Positions 49,602 to 60,865 of a DNA stretch of 64,000 nucleotides are shown in pieces. The stretch is taken from NCBI RefSeq assembly GCF_022201045.2, contig NC_068564.1, forward strand, positions 2,790,001 to 2,854,000. The letters run 5' to 3'. The DNA comes from Citrus sinensis (lineage: Eukaryota > Streptophyta > Magnoliopsida > Sapindales > Rutaceae). The translations under genes and the position numbers were made by a program. Each line of letters opens with the position of its first letter. Position 1 is the first letter of the stretch. The notes under the pieces were generated by a model that saw only the letters and a list, made by a program, of their open reading frames with translations, had not been told where the DNA came from and did no database searches.

Positions 49602-50272
49602 TGACCAGTGCAATATCATAAGTGCCATTATGTCTTTTGACTCGTCATTATTCCATTTCCTTTTATTCTGCTTTATTTTTGGGGGTCGTTCTGATATAAG
49701 TTTGCCAGAGAAATTGTTAGTTGAGAATGCCGATTTTGGCCTTCTAGCTGTAGGTGCTCAAACCCATTGTCACTTTCTGTGTGCCATAGTTTCATACATA
49801 AAGCGCACCCTTTCAGTAAAGGAAATTGTAAGTTTGTAACCATTCCAACTCTCCATATAGCGAAGGTTTTTCAATCATAATATTTTCTGAGTTTCATCAA
49901 TGTGCGTTATTACACATATCTTAAATAACCATTGTCCTTTTTCCTTAATCTCCATAGCTGTGTTCTTTCTTTCTTTTTCTTTTTTTTTGCATGAACCAGT
50001 TTAATAAACCTTAAAGAACTTTGTCTGAATTTGATCAAATGAGGTCACAGCTAGCTATGCCCTGGAAGCAGGAATTTGTCTACAGCAAACACAACTCACG
50101 GCTGAACCAAAGTGGTAACTTAAATGTCTTGCAGGGTAATCATCTGTTAACCGGGAAACCTTTTGATTGGCCTTCAAATGAGCATACACAGAAGGATGAA
50201 GAAAATATAGCACAGTGCAGACAAGAAAGAACAAAAAACTTGAGAAATCTAAATTTTATTCTGTAATAGATA
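49602..50272. other. 3'UTR/flank of the ZFWD gene up to the duplicated SDH segment
   Basis: This is probably transcribed 3' sequence of the ZFWD gene. The open frame at 50021-50266 shows no domain. The duplicated SDH 3' segment begins at about 50273. Confidence 0.45.
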
Positions 50273-51400
50273 GAAATAAAGTAATATGCTCAACTTTGGT
50301 TCATATTACACGGCGACAATTCCATTTTATTTCATCTTTTGCCCAAACGTTTACATGTACGTTGTATTTTACAGATTAAACATGACCTTGAGTGCAGTTC
50401 GTTGTATTTGACAGATTAAACATGACCTTGATTGCAGTACATTGTATTTTACAGATTAAACATTACAGATTAAACATGACCTTGATTGCAGTACCACCAC
50501 GAGCACTTGTTTCAAAGGCCTCTTCCACTTCTTTCTGGGAGAAACCAAACCTATGCGTGATAAGGGGCTTTACATCAATCTTTCCGCTTCTAAGGAACTC
50601 CAGACACAGTGGCCAGGTGTTCTTGTAGCGAAACACCCCCACCACATCCACCTCCCTGCATTCACAATTATGCTCATAAATTTAAGGGTAAAAGGTTCAG
50701 ACGGATTTTAGTCCAATTAAAAGCTGAAACGTGTTTTTCAGCTTAAGAAGTCATTAAACATATGTTTCGAGAAAAGGAAAGAAAAAGTCATTAAACAGAA
50801 ACAATATACAAGATGGTTTGTGAAGGTTGTTCTTGACATACCATCATGTTCTATTGGATAACATACAACCCAAGCACAAGAATTTGTTTACATTCTTCTT
50901 TCAAGTCCATTGATTCTAGGACATTCCAACTTTTATTCAACAACTTTTGTTTACCATTTTACATGTTCTTAAAAATGATGGCTTTATGATCTTTTTGGTA
51001 ATTGTATTCAACTTTTATTCTCTCATTTTTTAAATCTATTTGTTCCCAATCCAACAATGAAATGCTCCTTCCACGAATTTTTGTGTTTTTTTTATTTGCA
51101 TTTTAGAGACTTACGGGTCATTTGTTTTTTTGACTTGACTTAATTGACTTAGTTTTATCAATTAACTCATTAAGTTATTAAGTTAATTTTTTTAAATTTT
51201 TTACTTAATTTAAAAAGTCTTAATAAATCATTGAAAGATATTCACCAAAATATTCGTATTTCATTAATTAATTTTCATTCTTACCTGAATAAAATTTAAT
51301 AATTAGTATTATTACCCATCTCCGTATAACTTGTGATAATATATAGTGGTAGATTATTATTATTTTTATCTTTTTATTTTCTTCAAACTAGCATTATTTA
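50273..51400. repeat. SDH 3' segment, copy 1 of a direct duplication (partner 62877-64000)
   Basis: Sequence from GAAATAAAGTAAT onward recurs at 62877 in the same orientation with few differences. It covers the 3' flank, last exon and several hundred bases of the last SDH intron. Partner homology continues to the right edge of the window, so the true length is unknown. Confidence 0.92.
50365..50495 (+). repeat. Tandem repeat overlapping the SDH stop codon (~41-bp units)
   Basis: Units built on ACAGATTAAACATGACCTTG (reverse complement of the last SDH codons and stop) occur about 3.5 times here and twice in the partner copy. The 54-bp length difference between the two duplicates lies entirely here. 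Confidence 0.85.
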
Positions 51401-54400
51401 TCTTCATAATTTTTTATAAATATTTTTCATATAAAAACATCATAAACTATAATAAAATTGATTAATATATATAATATAGAATATTAAAGAGTTGTATTCA
51501 ATTGAATATAATTTATATTATGATAATATATTATCTTATTTATATTTTTTTTTATTAGAAATGGGCTCTCAGGGAGCTAAGGCAATACTAATCGGGAGTG
51601 TGCAATCCCATACGCATCCTTACAAAGTATGCCAACAATTTCTGGAGGAGGAGAAAGAAGAACATGCAAACCTATAGGGAAATTTAAGCTATAAGTAGCG
51701 AGAAAATCTGCAGCACAATTTGCCTCTCTATACACATGCTCAAGTTGAACGATCTAATCCTGTTCTAATAATTTTCGAATAGCCTTGATAAGGGTGGCAT
51801 CTTCATTTTCTGGAACAGAGGACATTGTCAACAAATGCACTACACTCTTGTTATCCACTCCAACTTGAACACGCCTAATACCATTTTCTCATACCATTCT
51901 CAAGCCATGCAGCAGCCCCCAAAGTTCAGCCGAAAGGACTGAACACGTTCCAAGGTTCACTATAAATCCCATGATCCAATTTCCATTACAGTCACGAAGC
52001 AAACCACCAGCTCCAGTCTGACCGAAACCTTTCCTGGCACCATCCGTATTTAAGCTAACACTCGGCCAAACAGGGGCTCTCCAACGTATCATTTTCTCCA
52101 CTTTCTTTTGCTTGACAGTAAAAGGTTCCTTGATACACCTTAGGATCTCATACGCCCGAGCCTTAATATCTGTAACTATAAATCTACTATCCCACGATCC
52201 ATGGTTAAAGAGTACATTATTTCTCCAATACCATAGACGCCACACTGTCACTCCAAAGCACACTCTCCAGTATTCTTGACTTGCAGTATTATGACCTCTC
52301 ACCAGATTCATTTGGAGCCAGTCCTTCAGCAGCCATAGGAAAAAGTTAGGATGATACTGACTCGGCAGAAGCTGAAGCCAAACCCTCCTAGCTGTAACAC
52401 AATCACGGAGAGAGTGAAGGATATCCTCAATCGACCCTCCACATCGATCACAGCCAAACCCTCCTATAAAGCTCCTCCCGAGTTTTCAAACGACCCTGCA
52501 AAAGAAGCCATAGAAAAACACGTATGCTTTTAGGGCCCTTCCAGTTCCAAGCCAAACGCCAGTCAATCTGAGATCCACTGCCCATAGACTCATCCAGCAA
52601 CTCATAAGCAGCTCTTACCGAAAATATTCCATTAGAGGAACCCCCCCAAAAATAATTGTCATTGCTAAAGGCAGCTGTTGGCGGATGAATTGCAGCAATC
52701 TTTAAAAGGACATTGCTAGGTACCAAGTGGCTAAACAAAGGCCAATTCCAGTTACCAGATCCATCCAGAAAATCCATTGCCCTTTTGTTTAGTAACTCAT
52801 TTGGGATTGGTTGAATCACAAATTCAGCTAGAGGCTTTAGACTTGTCACCCAACAATCCCCCCAAAATCTAACTGTCTCCCCATCACCAATGTTCCACCA
52901 AATGCCCCCTCGAGTTTTCTCCCAAATATTTCCCATTGCTTTCCACAGAGGGGAACCATACCGAGTAGGCAAACTTGTAGGAACCTCATAAGCAGCACTT
53001 GATTGCTAAGTTTAGTGGGTTCAATAATCAAACTCCAAGTATTTTTCATAATGAGTGCATGGTTCATAATCTCCAGCTTTTTAAAACCGAGGCCCCCTTT
53101 AGACTTTGGAGTGCAAACCATATCCCAACTAACTAAACTCATTTTTTGGTGTTCAGCCGATCCACTCTAAATAAAACGCCGACATAACTGATCAATCTTC
53201 AATTTTATACTTCTTGGCAGGTTGATGGTTTGCATTACGTACACAGGAATGGCTTGTAAGACTGATTGTGCCAAAGTAATGCGTCCCGCTAATGATAGAT
53301 GAGAAGCATTCCACCCAGACAACCGCTTATCCACCGTGTCAATAATATTCTGGTATGTTTGCTTCGAAACCCTATTATGGAGCAACGGAACACCTAAATA
53401 CTTACCTAAATTATCCGTCGCTGAAACTCCAAGTTCAGAGCTGATTCTGGATACCTCTATAGCTGAAATATTTTTAGAAAAATAAACCAAAGTTTTTGAT
53501 TTATTAACCTTGGCTCCTGAGCTCACACAAAACTCTTCCATAACTTTGTTAATTATGCCAGCTTGCTGTCTAGATGCCTCTGAGAGCAATAATAGATCAT
53601 CCGCAAAGAACAAGTGACTCAAAGGGGTTCCTAGTTTCGCTAGCCGAATTAGTTTCCACTGGCCTTGCTGTATTGACCTCGAAATCCCATGGTTGAGGCG
53701 CTCAATACATAATACAAAAATATACGGCGAAAGTGGATCCCCTTGTCTAACACCCCTACAAGGGCTGAATTCTGAGGTGAGCTCGCCATTCCAGAGAATG
53801 TTCATCCTAGCTGTAGTAATACAAGCCATAATGAGATTAATAAGCCCAATCGGTAAATTCAACTCCTAAAGAGTATCATGAATAAAATTCCAACTAAGCC
53901 TGTCATAAGCTTTCTCTAGATCCACTTTTATTGCCATAAAGCCTTGACGTCCTTTTTTCCTCCTCATAGAATGAATAATCTCCTGTGCAACTATAATGTT
54001 CTCGGTAATATGGCGACCAGGAACAAAACTAGCTTGATGAGGACCAATTAAATCGGGGAGGATCTATTGCATTCTATTAGCTATAATCTTGGTGATCGTT
54101 TTATAAGCTACAGTGCAGAGGCTTATAGGATGATACATCTTAAAAGAAGTGGGGTTCTCTAGATCCACTTTTATTGCCATAAAGCCTTGACGCCTTTTTT
54201 TCCTCCTCATAGAATGAATAATCTCCTATGCAACTATAATGTTCTCGGTAATATGGCGACCAGGAACAAAACTAGTTTGATGAGGACCAATTAAATCGGA
54301 GAGGATCTCTTGCAGTCTATTAGCGATAATCTTGGTGATCGTTTTATAAGCTACAATGCAGAGGCTTATAGGACGATACATCTTAAAAGAAGTGGGGTTC

Positions 54401-57400
54401 TCCGTCTTAGGGAAGAGGACCAGCAGAGTTCTATTTATTTTAGTAGGAATATATTGAGATCGAAAAACATCCTTGATTACCTTGCAGAAAGACTCACCCA
54501 CAATATGCCACTGAGTTTGGTAAAAAATGGCATGCAGACCATCTACTCCAGGGGCCTTGAAAGGGCTTATACTAAATATAGCCCGCCGAATTTCCCTTTC
54601 TTCAATTTCATTAGCTAAATTTGTCATTTGATATTCATCAATTGGAGGGAAGGTACCACATACTTGATACAGCTCATACACTTCTTGATCCGATGTGTAC
54701 AATTGAGAGAAAAAAATTGGTAGCCTATTTTTTAATGTCTTCTATGTCATACAACCATCGACCATCATCTGCTTTGACTGCATCTATTCTGTTGTGGCGT
54801 CGTCTAGTGAGAGTTTTTTTGGTGAAAATAAGCGGTATTACGATCACCAAATAATACCCAATCCCTTTTCGACTTCTGCAGCCATAACAATTCCTCCTGC
54901 ATCAAAACCTCTTCCAACTTTCTTTTAAGATTATCCTTTAAACGGTGTAGACTCCGCAGAGGTCTCTGTTCTAAGGCTCTTTGGACTCTGCCAATTCTAG
55001 CTAACAATCTTTTTTTCCTTTAAAGAATGTTCCCAAAGGTCTCCTTATTCCATTGTTGCACTTGCTTGGTAAACTTCGAAGCTGGTTGATAATAAGAAAT
55101 ATCATTATTCCAATTATTTTCCATAAAGTTTTCAAACCTCGAATCTGTTAACCAAGCGGCCATGAAACGGAAAGGCTTTGGATCCTTACTCTTTCGGCCA
55201 TATTGATCAAATCTAATTACCACAGGGCGGTGATCTGACTCAACTTTTGGAAGGTGAAGAACTGAAGCGTTAGGATACTTTGAAAACCAAGCCTTGTTAC
55301 AAACTACTCGATCGAGGCGTTTTGACAAAGATCCACGCGACCAAGTGAACCTGGGACCCTTAAACTGCAAATCATGAATCCCATTATTATGAAACCAATC
55401 ACTGAAGTGTTTACAAACACCACTTGTTGTAACCGACCCCCCCCATCTTTTCTCCTGAAAATAAAATTGAATTAAAATCTCCTCCAACGATCCAAGGCTC
55501 ATTCGTGTTAGCCGCAAGATGATTAAGACGGTGCCATAGCTCACCACGGATAACAGGAACTGGGCTAGCATACACTGCTGTGACCCAAGAATTCAGTACA
55601 TTATTACTCGAAATTTTGAGATGTATAAATTGCTTGTGATTAAAAACAATCTCAACATCAAACCGATCTCTCCACAACAACCAGATTCCACCCGAAAATC
55701 CTACAGCTTCCACTCTATGAGAGCGATCAAATCCACTTGCTTTAATGAAGTTGTCTACTTTTCTTCCACTAATTCTCGGTTCCATAACCACAACCATATC
55801 CGGATTGTAACTTTGCCTGATGGACTCAAAAGCTCGTCTGAAAGATTGGGACGCCGCTCCCTGCACATTCCAAAACATTATTGATATTACCATAAATAAA
55901 TATGTACGAGTAAAAAGGTGGATTTTATAGCTACTGTCCATGAGGTTGCGCTGGATACTCCTCGGGCGTTTCCTTCACCATAGACTCTTCATCTTCAGAC
56001 ATTCCATTTTCTACGACATCAGTTTCTGTTAATGCATGTTCCAAAAAATCATTCTCAATATTCTCTGTGATAAAACCACTCATATCGTCAGGGGGATCAT
56101 TTGGGTGAGAGGAATGTGGAGGAGGTTGATCATGTTGGCCAGCTGCAGGCCAAACATTCGTATCACTGTTCTGCCCCGGTGGTGTATTCGGCTGAGGAGA
56201 GCAGAATACCGTTGTATGTTTGGTTGGGTCTAAAGTGATATGGATGGATTTTGTAATATGGTTAGCGGAAGTTGCATGGGTAAAAGGACAAAAGATAAAG
56301 CGGGGTTTTGCATGGGAATTATAGTGGACAACATTTATATGGCTATTTGAAGGATCTTGGATGGAGTCAGTATTTTGAAAGGGATTGTTTAATGTGGAGG
56401 CCTCGAGTCGGTTTTGTATAATCATAACAACTTTTTTCCTTTGCTGCCGTCGGGTAGCACTCTTTGAGAGGTTGGCTTTAAAAGTTATTGTGCTAGGGTT
56501 ACTGTTACTGTTGGTAGCTTGGAAATGGCCAGGTATGTCAGGCAAAACATGCGGTTCTGTAGGTAGTCCATTAGATGTCTCCTCAGGGATTTGCGCAAGG
56601 ACTTGAAACCTTGATGCATGATTACCTTGTTGCATCTTGTTCCGATTTAAAACATCACCATTCTCCTTCCCAGCATTCGGACGACGGCCCCTCTTGGATG
56701 CAATCATCCATGGCCCAAACGGTTCAAGGTGAGTAGCTTCCTCCCTTTTATCCTCCTGTGGTTCAGTCATCTCGGCTCTTTGTTGATCTTGGCTATTTGT
56801 ATAGTCTCCTGTAGGATTCCCATCATTTGTGTTACTGCTGCATGTGTCACTATGGTGTCCATATCTGCCACACTTGAAGCAAATAACTGGTAATCCTTCA
56901 TACTCAATCTTTTGAACCCTTCCATTGATTTTAACTTGGGAGACTAACGGTTGCACAAGGGAAATCCGAACAGCGATTCTTGCGAATTTGCCTCGTGTCG
57001 ATAATTTAGTATTGTCGTCAAACTTAATGACCTCCCCAACTAAATGGCCAATTTTTTGTAGAGTTTTCTGATGATAAAGATGCATAGCCAGACCAGGTAG
57101 CCGGATCCAAACAACGGCATGAATCAAGTCCGTGGTTTTACTGTCAAAGTCAAGCGTCCATGGCTGTACTGTTAGGTAATGACCTAATATAATCCACGAC
57201 CCTTTTGTCAACGCATCAATAGCATCTCCTGCAGCACGAAACCTTATCAGGTAGTAGTTGTTTTCCAAATCAATTACTGAAAAACCCATCGAAGGTTTCC
57301 ACATACTAGCCAATCGGGCACAAAGGGCTCTATAGCCAATGTTCTTTCCCAACAGCTTTACTACAACCGAGTTCTTCCATGGCTGAATTAATTTTTCTTG

Positions 57401-60276
57401 TATCCTGGCCGAGAAAGTTATATATGGCATTACTCCTTCACAATTCTCAGTCACGTCACCTTCCTCAAACTCCCAGTCCTCCTCACTTCCTTCAACTCCA
57501 TGTGCCTTAAACTGTGAGGGTCCAACTAGCGTCTCCTTATATGTAACTGGTGGTGGGTTATCCTCATATGTTCCTTCTTCCCGCATCCGAGCCTTTTTTG
57601 TTGAGCGAGTCGCCTGCAACGGCGGCGGAAAATCCCTTGTAAAACTAGGGTTTTTTCCTGCTCCGAGGTTTTCGGAGCTTCCTGTCATTTTAGCATAAGC
57701 CTTATTTTAATCCGTAACTATTGCTTTTTCTATGACTAGGGATCTTTCTTATTTATATTCTTTGAGATATTTATTATTTGTTTAACATTTTATAATTTGT
57801 AAGGGAATAAATGTAAAAATATTAGTTTTTATATTTTTTCCAAGTAAAAAAAAACCTTAAAATCTATTTTATTGATTCAGACAAAAAAAAATACCATTCA
57901 AATTCAAATATTCAATTTTATTCAAAAATTAAACTACTTCAAATTTATTCATATTTCAAAAAAAAAAACAAACAAACGACACGTCAAGGTGAATTTGCTG
58001 AAACCAATTAAAAACTTAAAGTAAATAACGGAGTAGCCCAAAACAATAAAAAAAAATGAAAAAGAAAACCGTAAATCAAGTACCTTGCAGCAGCTGGGGT
58101 GAGTGGGACAGTCATTTCACGATGACCCATCCCCACGAGGCAAACTTTACCACCTGCACGAGTAGCACTCAGTGCTGTTGACATGGTTTTGTTAAAGCCT
58201 GCACAATCAAAGCTCACATCTATTCCTGTCCCCATGGCTTTCTGTATCTTTTCCACTTCTTCAGCTATGTCCTGCAAAACACTCGACTCATAGCGGTTTA
58301 TTCAAGCAGAAAAAACAAGCTTGAGGAGCACATGATCAATTTTCAAACGAACCAAAGCTCAAGCTCACCTCTACTCTGATAACAAGAATAATGCAGATTA
58401 GAGTGGTCAACTTTCAAACAGAAAACAAAAAGGTACTGGAAACAAAAATGAACTGAGGAAGTTGGAACAAGGTATTAATGCAACAGAGTTGGTTGAACAG
58501 AACATGTTGTTATGATGATTAAGAGAAAGGGAAGGATTGCGAGCATGAAGATTTTGAGATGTCTTTTACTTTTCTAAACTCTTCTGCTGGGCAATGGGCA
58601 GTAATATACCTGCAAATTTGTTGAAACTTTAACAATATTATCTGCACCAAGTTTCTTTGCAACAGATAAACGATAGTCATCCACATCCACAATGACAATT
58701 CTAGGAGCTCCAAAAGCACGAGCTGCTAGCATTGTGACAAGTCCTATGGGCCCTGATCCCATGATAAGCACATTTGTCTCAGGACCGATATTGGCACGGC
58801 GGCAGGCATGAACACCAACACTCAAGGGCTCACACATAGCCCCTTCCTCCAGGCTCACATTGTCGGGCAGCTTAAAACATAGGTCTGCAGGATGCACCAC
58901 CTATTATAGAGAAGAAATGCATCTTAGTCATTATGTCAAGCAGCTGATCAATTTTGATAGCAGCCAATTTCATTTCAAATAAAAGGAATCAACAAACATT
59001 GCCAGATAAAAAATATATGACAAGAGGGAACAGAAGATCAAATGGGAACTACACAATTGACAGTAACCAGTATGTTTTTAGAAGAACAGGTAAAGTGACA
59101 CCACTATTTATGCAACAGAATTCACAAGGACATAGATCGTATTGTAGTAATAATATAAGACAATAAAAAATCTCAAACAGTGAAATTTATAGAATAATAA
59201 TGTATGTATAGTAATTAGTACAAAATCTCTAAGAGAAAGGGAAAAAAAAAACTTGTCTTACAGTGGAATTTTCTTTTATCTTGTAATGAAATTTTTTTGT
59301 TCTGTAGTGATGGTATATACTAACCGTAGTAAGTATAACACAGTTTATGCCCTTGTAAATTTCAGTAATGATAAAGTCAGTCTACCATATTTCTCATCTC
59401 ATAGTCCTATAGAACTTAGTTCAAAATGTAAATTTTCAATCAACCTGATTAGCCAGACAACCATGAACTGGCGGACTTCCAAGACCTTTCGACTCTGGAC
59501 ACAAGTTGTATCGACCTCCTTTGCAGTAATCACATTGCCAGCAGCTGATCCCTGGTTCCAGGGCCACACGGTCACCGGGCACCAAAGTCTTCACCTCGCT
59601 TCCCACCTTCTCTATGACCCCAGCACACTCATGCCCAATCACCATAGGCTCTTTCACTACAAAATCGGCAAGCCTCAAGGTCTGCAAAAATACACAAACA
59701 TTCAACATTCAAGTATTATTTTGAATAACATAAAGTGAAAATATTCCGTTATTAACATTTCTCAGCAATTTGACAGAGTAATTGCCATAATAATAATAAT
59801 AATAAATTAAGGGAAGTTGAAGAGGGATAAACAAATATACCTTGAGAAAATGCACATCACTTCCACAAACACCAACGGCTTTCATCCTGACTAAAACATC
59901 ATAAGGTCCTACAGTTTACAAATAACTAACAAAGATGTTAAAACAATCAGTTTGAAATACATTAATTGTGAGTGATAGTTAATTCAATTGTAAGAGGTAT
60001 AAGATAAGCTGTATTGGAAGATGTGTTTTTATTGTTTTTCAACCAAAGATCTCTCTTTAGATATATATCAATCTAACAAAGTTCATATCTTCAACCAATA
60101 AACAAACTCCATAACACTTCTAAGATACAAGACAGAGATGAAAGAAAGATAAAAATACCCAGAGAAGGAAGCTCCAAAGGCTGAATCTTGAGGGTGTTGA
60201 CACCCATAAGCCAAGCTGCCATGTTAACTTCTTCTCCATCTTCCTTTTCTCCTTGTGACATCCCTCCCTTGCCCAT
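50463..60276 (-). CDS. SDH: Sorbitol/polyol dehydrogenase (zinc MDR family), six exons
   Basis: Exons on the minus strand: 60276-60159, 59908-59841, 59681-59445, 58900-58610, 58271-58084 and 50655-50463, giving 364 residues. The last intron is 7,428 bp and contains an L1 LINE. The enzyme is a zinc-dependent medium-chain dehydrogenase that oxidises sorbitol to fructose with NAD+; some plant relatives act on L-idonate. Catalytic zinc ligands are visible: Cys54 (GVCGSDVH), His79 and Glu80 (GHEC) and Glu165 (MCEPLSVG). The structural zinc cysteines are 109, 112, 115 and 123 ([15 protein letters not shown]). The Rossmann turn is GSGPIGLV, with an Asp for NAD at IVDVDD. All splice sites are GT-AG. 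It is divergent from the pseudogene at 60866 (590 bp apart). No lesion was seen. Confidence 0.94.
51577..55941 (-). pseudogene. LINE ORF2: endonuclease, reverse transcriptase, RNase H (broken)
   Basis: Starts with an ATG at 55941 that overlaps the ORF1 stop by 11 bp. Endonuclease motifs are present (MFWNVQG, MEPRISG, GGDFNSI, then ESDHRPVVI). The frame breaks in a run of eight G (55436-55443), then at a stop (55022-55020) and at several later frame changes. RT segments lie at 54702-54226 and 53862-53167 ([25 protein letters not shown]). A zf-RVT domain follows ([27 protein letters not shown]). The RNase H domain shows [27 protein letters not shown] and [15 protein letters not shown] 243-bp segment of the RT is tandemly duplicated. 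Not functional. Confidence 0.9.
53912..54397 (-). repeat. 243-bp tandem duplication inside the LINE reverse transcriptase
   Basis: Sequence 53912-54154 recurs at 54155-54397 with several substitutions, for example GCTTGATGAGG versus GTTTGATGAGG. The unit is a multiple of three. Confidence 0.93.
55931..57688 (-). CDS. LINE ORF1: DUF4283 domain and CCHC zinc knuckle
   Basis: An uninterrupted 585-codon frame. A DUF4283-like domain covers about residues 90-210 ([55 protein letters not shown]), followed by the zinc knuckle [14 protein letters not shown] and a long hydrophilic tail. This is the usual ORF1 of plant L1 elements; it binds RNA. It is open although ORF2 is badly broken. Confidence 0.92.
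   Translation of the reverse strand: MTGSSENLGAGKNPSFTRDFPPPLQATRSTKKARMREEGTYEDNPPPVTYKETLVGPSQFKAHGVEGSEEDWEFEEGDVTENCEGVMPYITFSARIQEKLIQPWKNSVVVKLLGKNIGYRALCARLASMWKPSMGFSVIDLENNYYLIRFRAAGDAIDALTKGSWIILGHYLTVQPWTLDFDSKTTDLIHAVVWIRLPGLAMHLYHQKTLQKIGHLVGEVIKFDDNTKLSTRGKFARIAVRISLVQPLVSQVKINGRVQKIEYEGLPVICFKCGRYGHHSDTCSSNTNDGNPTGDYTNSQDQQRAEMTEPQEDKREEATHLEPFGPWMIASKRGRRPNAGKENGDVLNRNKMQQGNHASRFQVLAQIPEETSNGLPTEPHVLPDIPGHFQATNSNSNPSTITFKANLSKSATRRQQRKKVVMIIQNRLEASTLNNPFQNTDSIQDPSNSHINVVHYNSHAKPRFIFCPFTHATSANHITKSIHITLDPTKHTTVFCSPQPNTPPGQNSDTNVWPAAGQHDQPPPHSSHPNDPPDDMSGFITENIENDFLEHALTETDVVENGMSEDEESMVKETPEEYPAQPHGQ
57760..58083 (-). other. 5' part of the SDH last intron upstream of the LINE
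   Basis: AT-rich intron sequence between exon 5 and the LINE. No additional feature seen. Confidence 0.6.
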
Positions 60277-60865
60277 ATTTGCTTTTCACTCTTCAAAAAC
60301 ACAAGTGCACAGCAGAGACTTCACTCTGTACACTATCTAATAGAGATTATGGTTTCTCTTTTCAAAGGGATAACGTGCTTACGTGGAGAGAATTTATCGG
60401 TTTCAGAACCGTTGGTTGTTTGTTAATTTTGTTTTTTTCAGAATTTATGGACCCCAAAATCCAAACTGTGCAATAATTGTATCTTCATAAAGGAATCAAA
60501 ATCAACTACATGTATGTGGGAGGTGGCTAATTTTGCAAAATGGTATGAAAGAATTGTACGGTACTATGGACTAAAAGAAAGCCAATAATTTGATTTTCAT
60601 GACTTCTTTTAATGAATATGGTCACATGAAATAATATTTTAAAATTCATATAATTTAAATAAATTAATAATGGGAGGGAAGGGAATACCTGTACAAAAAG
60701 GTGACTATAATAATTAAGAAGTTTGTTTGGCAGGCACAAGGGAAATGAGATGGGAAAAAGAAAAGAAAAAGGAGGCAATTTTAACTAGGATCTAGTCAGC
60801 TTCACTTCCAGGGGATAATACGAGACACAATAACACTGTGTAAAAAGAGATAACGAAGGGTGGTG
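60277..60865. other. Divergent spacer between the SDH gene and the SDH pseudogene
   Basis: A 590-bp head-to-head spacer that should include the SDH promoter. It contains no gene. No clear TATA or other motif could be fixed. Confidence 0.5.

Larger units (their letters stand above)
51534..57759 (-). mobile_element. Full-length L1-type LINE with 13-bp target-site duplication, in the SDH last intron
   Basis: TCTTATTTATATT occurs at 51534-51546 and again at 57747-57759. The element between (51547-57746, 6.2 kb) ends on its 3' side in AATAAAAAAA on the minus strand and starts 58 bp upstream of ORF1. It has ORF1 (Gag-like, zinc knuckle) and ORF2 (endonuclease, reverse transcriptase, zf-RVT, RNase H). 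A 13-bp duplication and an A-tail are typical of target-primed L1 insertion. It lies in the same orientation as the host gene. Confidence 0.93.

Noticed and set aside
50021..50266. 81-codon frame after the ZFWD gene
   Set aside because: It follows the ZFWD stop, has no domain and fits 3'UTR sequence.
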